From positions 558,001 through 622,000 of the forward strand of contig JACJYO010000003.1 in the NCBI GenBank assembly GCA_020636075.1: DNA of 64,000 nucleotides, written 5' to 3'. Origin of the DNA: Lewinellaceae bacterium. GTDB lineage: Bacteria > Bacteroidota > Bacteroidia > Chitinophagales > Saprospiraceae. The number at the start of each line of letters is the position of its first letter. The stretch's first letter is position 1. This document shows positions 61,502 to 64,000 of this stretch, piece after piece. The notes beneath the pieces are model-generated. The model was given only the letters and a program-made list of their open reading frames with translations, was not told the DNA's origin and did not search any database. The position numbers were made by a program, and so were the translations under genes.

Positions 61502-61797
61502 ATGTACAAACACAGCGGTGAAATCGTGATCTATTTTGGAAAGACTGTGATATTGAAATTGTTCCAAATTCCCATTTAAATACTAGTTCTGCTTCTACCG
61601 GAAGTTTATCTTACGAATCCGAAGCCAAGAGTTTTGAGTTTAATAGTATTTGCTGCCAAATATTGGTATACTTTAAAAGCACCAGTAGGTATGAGCCTGC
61701 CGAAGGAAACCACATTCAGGAACACCGTGACGGGAAAGGATTTATGGAGCGTATTTGTCTGAAAAACAAGTTAATGGATAAACCTTGTACCAATTGA
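61502..61797 (+). pseudogene. Broken C-terminal coding fragment
   Basis: ATG 61502 gives MYKHSGEIVIYFGK, then a frame break at GGAAAGAC (one A short); the following frame reads DCDIEIVPNSHLNTSSAST and runs to a stop at 61797. It may be the end of the same gene as 60600-61421 or a separate small gene. No family recognised. Confidence 0.45.
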
Positions 61798-62477
61798 AAA
61801 ATCATCAATTTCTATTTTCTTTACCCCTAATGGCATTCAGCCTATTGGCGATTATCCTAATTAGCCGCACTATTCAAGATACCGCCGCTCCCATGGCGCT
61901 GCTTTGGCTTGCTTTTGCGGTGGTGGTTTTACCTGTCTGGCTTGTATTACTTTGGAAGGATTACTACAGGCCAAATACCCATGTATCCTCCAATGAAAAA
62001 CCTGTGTTCCGCTACCTGATTTACAGTTATATTGTACTGATTTACTTTACCTGGTTTTTAATTAGCTATCAATCTAGGAGTAATTGTTTAGGTAAAACAA
62101 ATCAATCCGAATGCCTATTTAACCTGTTATGCCAAACCGTCTGGGTGCCCGGATTTGAAATCGTGTTAATTATTTTCATCCTGGTTTTTGTTTATCGCAA
62201 TCCAGCGAAAAAAACAATTACCGCCCGGGAATCAGCACTGGAGCACACTTGCCGGGAGTTATTAAAAACAGGTGAGATGGCACAGGCCATTCAACTCCTG
62301 CGGCAACGGGCCTATCAACAGCAGAGAGAGCAGCTGCAGAACGACCTCGTAGTATTATCCGCGAGCAGGGTGTTTACCGTAAAGGAATACCAGAACAAAA
62401 AGATCACCAAACTCGTCCACGACGAATACCTGGCCATGCTCGGCGATGAACTGATGAAACTGGCAAGCCGGTTTTGA
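61785..62477 (+). CDS. Membrane protein with C-terminal effector-associated-domain-like region
   Basis: Up to 230 residues from TTG 61785; ATG 61830 is an alternative start. Membrane helices lie at ~10-30, ~36-57, ~73-95 and ~118-138. The cytoplasmic end (~146-230) reads ALEHTCRELLKTGEMAQAIQ ... NDLVVLSASRVFTVKEY ... LAMLGDELMKLA, four helices with the pattern of EAD11-like effector-associated domains, which act as adaptors in bacterial conflict and signalling systems. That call is by pattern memory. No partner EAD effector is visible apart from the broken fragment at 59245. Confidence 0.6.
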   Translation: MYQLKNHQFLFSLPLMAFSLLAIILISRTIQDTAAPMALLWLAFAVVVLPVWLVLLWKDYYRPNTHVSSNEKPVFRYLIYSYIVLIYFTWFLISYQSRSNCLGKTNQSECLFNLLCQTVWVPGFEIVLIIFILVFVYRNPAKKTITARESALEHTCRELLKTGEMAQAIQLLRQRAYQQQREQLQNDLVVLSASRVFTVKEYQNKKITKLVHDEYLAMLGDELMKLASRF

Positions 62478-62589
62478 TACCTCCATCGCCTTGAAACAGC
62501 GCCCCCACCCAACCCTTTCCACTTTGCGTTTCCCACATTCCCCGTATTTTTCGCACCCGATTCCAGGGTTTCGGTAAACAGGCATATCC

Positions 62590-64000
62590 ATGAAAATTCA
62601 TTTCCACCTTTACTATTCTACCCAATACGGCGAAAACCTGTCGGTCAATATTGAAGTGCAGCAAGGCAACGGGGCGCAAACCACCACGCATGCATTGACC
62701 TACCTCGACGATACCCGCTGGCATGGCCTGATCGAGAAGGATGTACCCGCCGGCGCCACGGTTCGCTATTGGTACAGCTGGCAAAACCAGGCCGGGCAAC
62801 ATAAAACCGAGTGGGGACAGCGCCTGCTCGAACCCCCAAAGGATGCAGGTAGCCTGGTTGAGTTGTTTGACTACTGGAACCCCACCGGCGCCGTCGAAAA
62901 TGCGTTTGAAACGCAAGCATTTCAGGTTTTGCAACCGAAAATGCCCGCGCCTGCACCCCCAAAAACGGCCAAGCCCTACACCCATAGTTTTAACGCTAAA
63001 GCCCCGTTGCTGCAACCCGACGAAGTGGTGTGCCTGCTGGGTCATGGGAACGCTTTGCGAAACTGGGACAGCAAGGCGCCGCTGTTGCTCAAACCGAGCG
63101 CCTACGGCTGGTCGCTTCAATTGGATATGTCGGCGGAAGATTTCCCGCTGGCTTATAAATACGGCGTTTGGAATACCCGTTCCAACAGTTTTGAAGGCTT
63201 CGAAGACGGCAGCAACCGGGCGCTGTTTGCACCGAAGCCGGCCGAAAAAAAGGGCGCTTCCACGCGGGTTGTTGTGCACGATGGATTTGCCCGGTTCCCC
63301 AACAGGCGCTGGCGCGGTGCCGGCGTTGCAATCCCGGTGTTTAGTTTGCGCAGCAAAAACAGTTTTGGCGTCGGCGAATTTACCGACCTGCCAGCGCTGG
63401 CCGATTGGGCCCAAGCGGTAGGACTCAAACTGATCCAACTGCTCCCGATCAACGATACCACGGCGACGCATACGTGGACGGATTCATACCCTTACGCCGC
63501 CATTTCTGCCTTTGCCCTGCACCCGATCTACCTGAATGTTGCGGAGGTAGCCGGGAAAGCACAGGCTGCGCTGTTGAAGCCCTATGCCAAAACGCAGCAG
63601 GAACTAAACGCAGCAGCAGCCGTAGACTACGAGGGCGTTTTGCAAAGCAAATGGGCCATTATCAAAAAATTATATGCTGCGCAAAAAACAGCCTTCCTGA
63701 CCGATACTGCATTCATTCACTATTTCACCGACAACCAGCACTGGCTGGTGCCCTATGCGGCTTTTTGCTATTTGCGGGATAAACACGGCACTTCGGATTT
63801 TAACCAATGGCCCGAACACCGGACCTACGAAGGGAAGGCTATTGAAAAACTTGTCTCGCCGAAATCGGCCCATTACGACGATGTGGCCATCCACTACTAC
63901 GTGCAGTGGCAACTGCACCGCCAGTTGAAAGCCGCTGCCGATTATATCCACGCCAAGGGGTTGGTGCTGAAAGGCGATATTCCCATTGGTATCTACCGGT
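62590..64000 (+). CDS. malQ: 4-alpha-glucanotransferase, DPE2-like with starch-binding domains (partial, C-terminus off the right edge)
   Basis: 470 residues visible. Two N-terminal CBM20-like domains (~1-100 and ~135-235; for example LLGHGNALRNWDSKAPLLL) precede the GH77 barrel: GVAIPVFSLRSKNSFGVGEF, LIQLLPINDTTAT, SYPYAAISAFALHPIYLN and VLKGDIPIGI near the edge. The catalytic Asp/Glu residues of GH77 would lie beyond the window. The DPE2 type disproportionates maltose and branched glucans in the cytoplasm; no signal peptide is seen. Confidence 0.93.
   Translation, partial: MKIHFHLYYSTQYGENLSVNIEVQQGNGAQTTTHALTYLDDTRWHGLIEKDVPAGATVRYWYSWQNQAGQHKTEWGQRLLEPPKDAGSLVELFDYWNPTGAVENAFETQAFQVLQPKMPAPAPPKTAKPYTHSFNAKAPLLQPDEVVCLLGHGNALRNWDSKAPLLLKPSAYGWSLQLDMSAEDFPLAYKYGVWNTRSNSFEGFEDGSNRALFAPKPAEKKGASTRVVVHDGFARFPNRRWRGAGVAIPVFSLRSKNSFGVGEFTDLPALADWAQAVGLKLIQLLPINDTTATHTWTDSYPYAAISAFALHPIYLNVAEVAGKAQAALLKPYAKTQQELNAAAAVDYEGVLQSKWAIIKKLYAAQKTAFLTDTAFIHYFTDNQHWLVPYAAFCYLRDKHGTSDFNQWPEHRTYEGKAIEKLVSPKSAHYDDVAIHYYVQWQLHRQLKAAADYIHAKGLVLKGDIPIGIYR

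Noticed and set aside
1..64000. tRNA, rRNA, riboswitch and prophage searches by eye
   Set aside because: No cloverleaf ending in the usual CCA context, no 16S/23S landmarks and no phage structural genes were noticed; a dedicated search could still find small RNAs.

Overview
The window reads as chromosomal DNA of a Bacteroidota bacterium, most likely of the Saprospiria group. Two secreted proteins (4617-6986 and 23658-26297) end in C-terminal sorting domains of the type IX secretion system (T9SS). Several genes are preceded by TAnnTTTG boxes, the Bacteroidota -7 promoter element. There are GldM-like proteins, a bacillithiol gene (bshA), a group III truncated haemoglobin, two leucine-rich-repeat proteins and many intergenic hairpin repeats. 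The genus is not determinable from sequence alone. I saw no rRNA, tRNA or CRISPR array.

Layout. 1-7 kb: a very large secreted protein cut by the left edge, a small secreted protein, and a secreted PQQ-type sugar dehydrogenase with Ig-like modules and a T9SS tail. 7.1-7.4 kb: hairpin repeats. 7.4-10.1 kb: DinB-like protein and MscS channel, directly behind an AT-richer type II restriction-modification pair (MT-A70 methylase plus BglII/BstYI-like endonuclease). 10.3-19.2 kb: beta-CASP nuclease, POT/MFS transporter, TMTC-like membrane glycosyltransferase with TPRs, a pentameric ligand-gated channel homologue, and a tight run of four small enzymes. 19.2-21.1 kb: bshA followed by a cysteine-free HemC-like protein. 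21.1-23.6 kb: two overlapping GldM-like membrane proteins bracketed by copies of one hairpin element. 23.7-32.2 kb: T9SS cargo, uracil-DNA glycosylase, and an ABC/HlyD/thioesterase/TolC export operon whose ATPase has unusual motifs. 32.3-35.5 kb: a three-gene patch (lipoprotein, small Cys-rich secreted protein, XRE regulator) between two ~100-bp direct repeats that carry the 5' end of a B12-binding radical SAM gene. 35.6-50 kb: mostly housekeeping and metabolic genes (esterase, DPP4-like and M28 peptidases, guaB, tadA, DksA-like protein, haemoglobin, YgjP-like peptidase, serC, FkbM methyltransferase, O-antigen ligase, FadL-like porin). 50-57 kb: paralogous LRR proteins, a MarC protein between two MITE-like elements, and a GH9-polysaccharide deacetylase fusion. 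57.5-61.8 kb: an IS110-family transposase, then a stretch of broken genes whose lesions are mostly single-base deletions in homopolymers. 61.8-64 kb: a membrane protein with an apparent effector-associated domain and the start of a DPE2-like 4-alpha-glucanotransferase.

Working together: outer-surface biology dominates (T9SS cargo, type I-like export, surface polysaccharide enzymes, LRR proteins, TonB-independent porin), with stress and redox functions (bacillithiol, haemoglobin, MscS). The most unusual items are the cysteine-free HemC-like protein, the bracketed GldM-like pair, the ABC exporter with altered ATPase motifs, the in-frame palindromic insertion in the radical SAM gene, and the GH9-deacetylase fusion.
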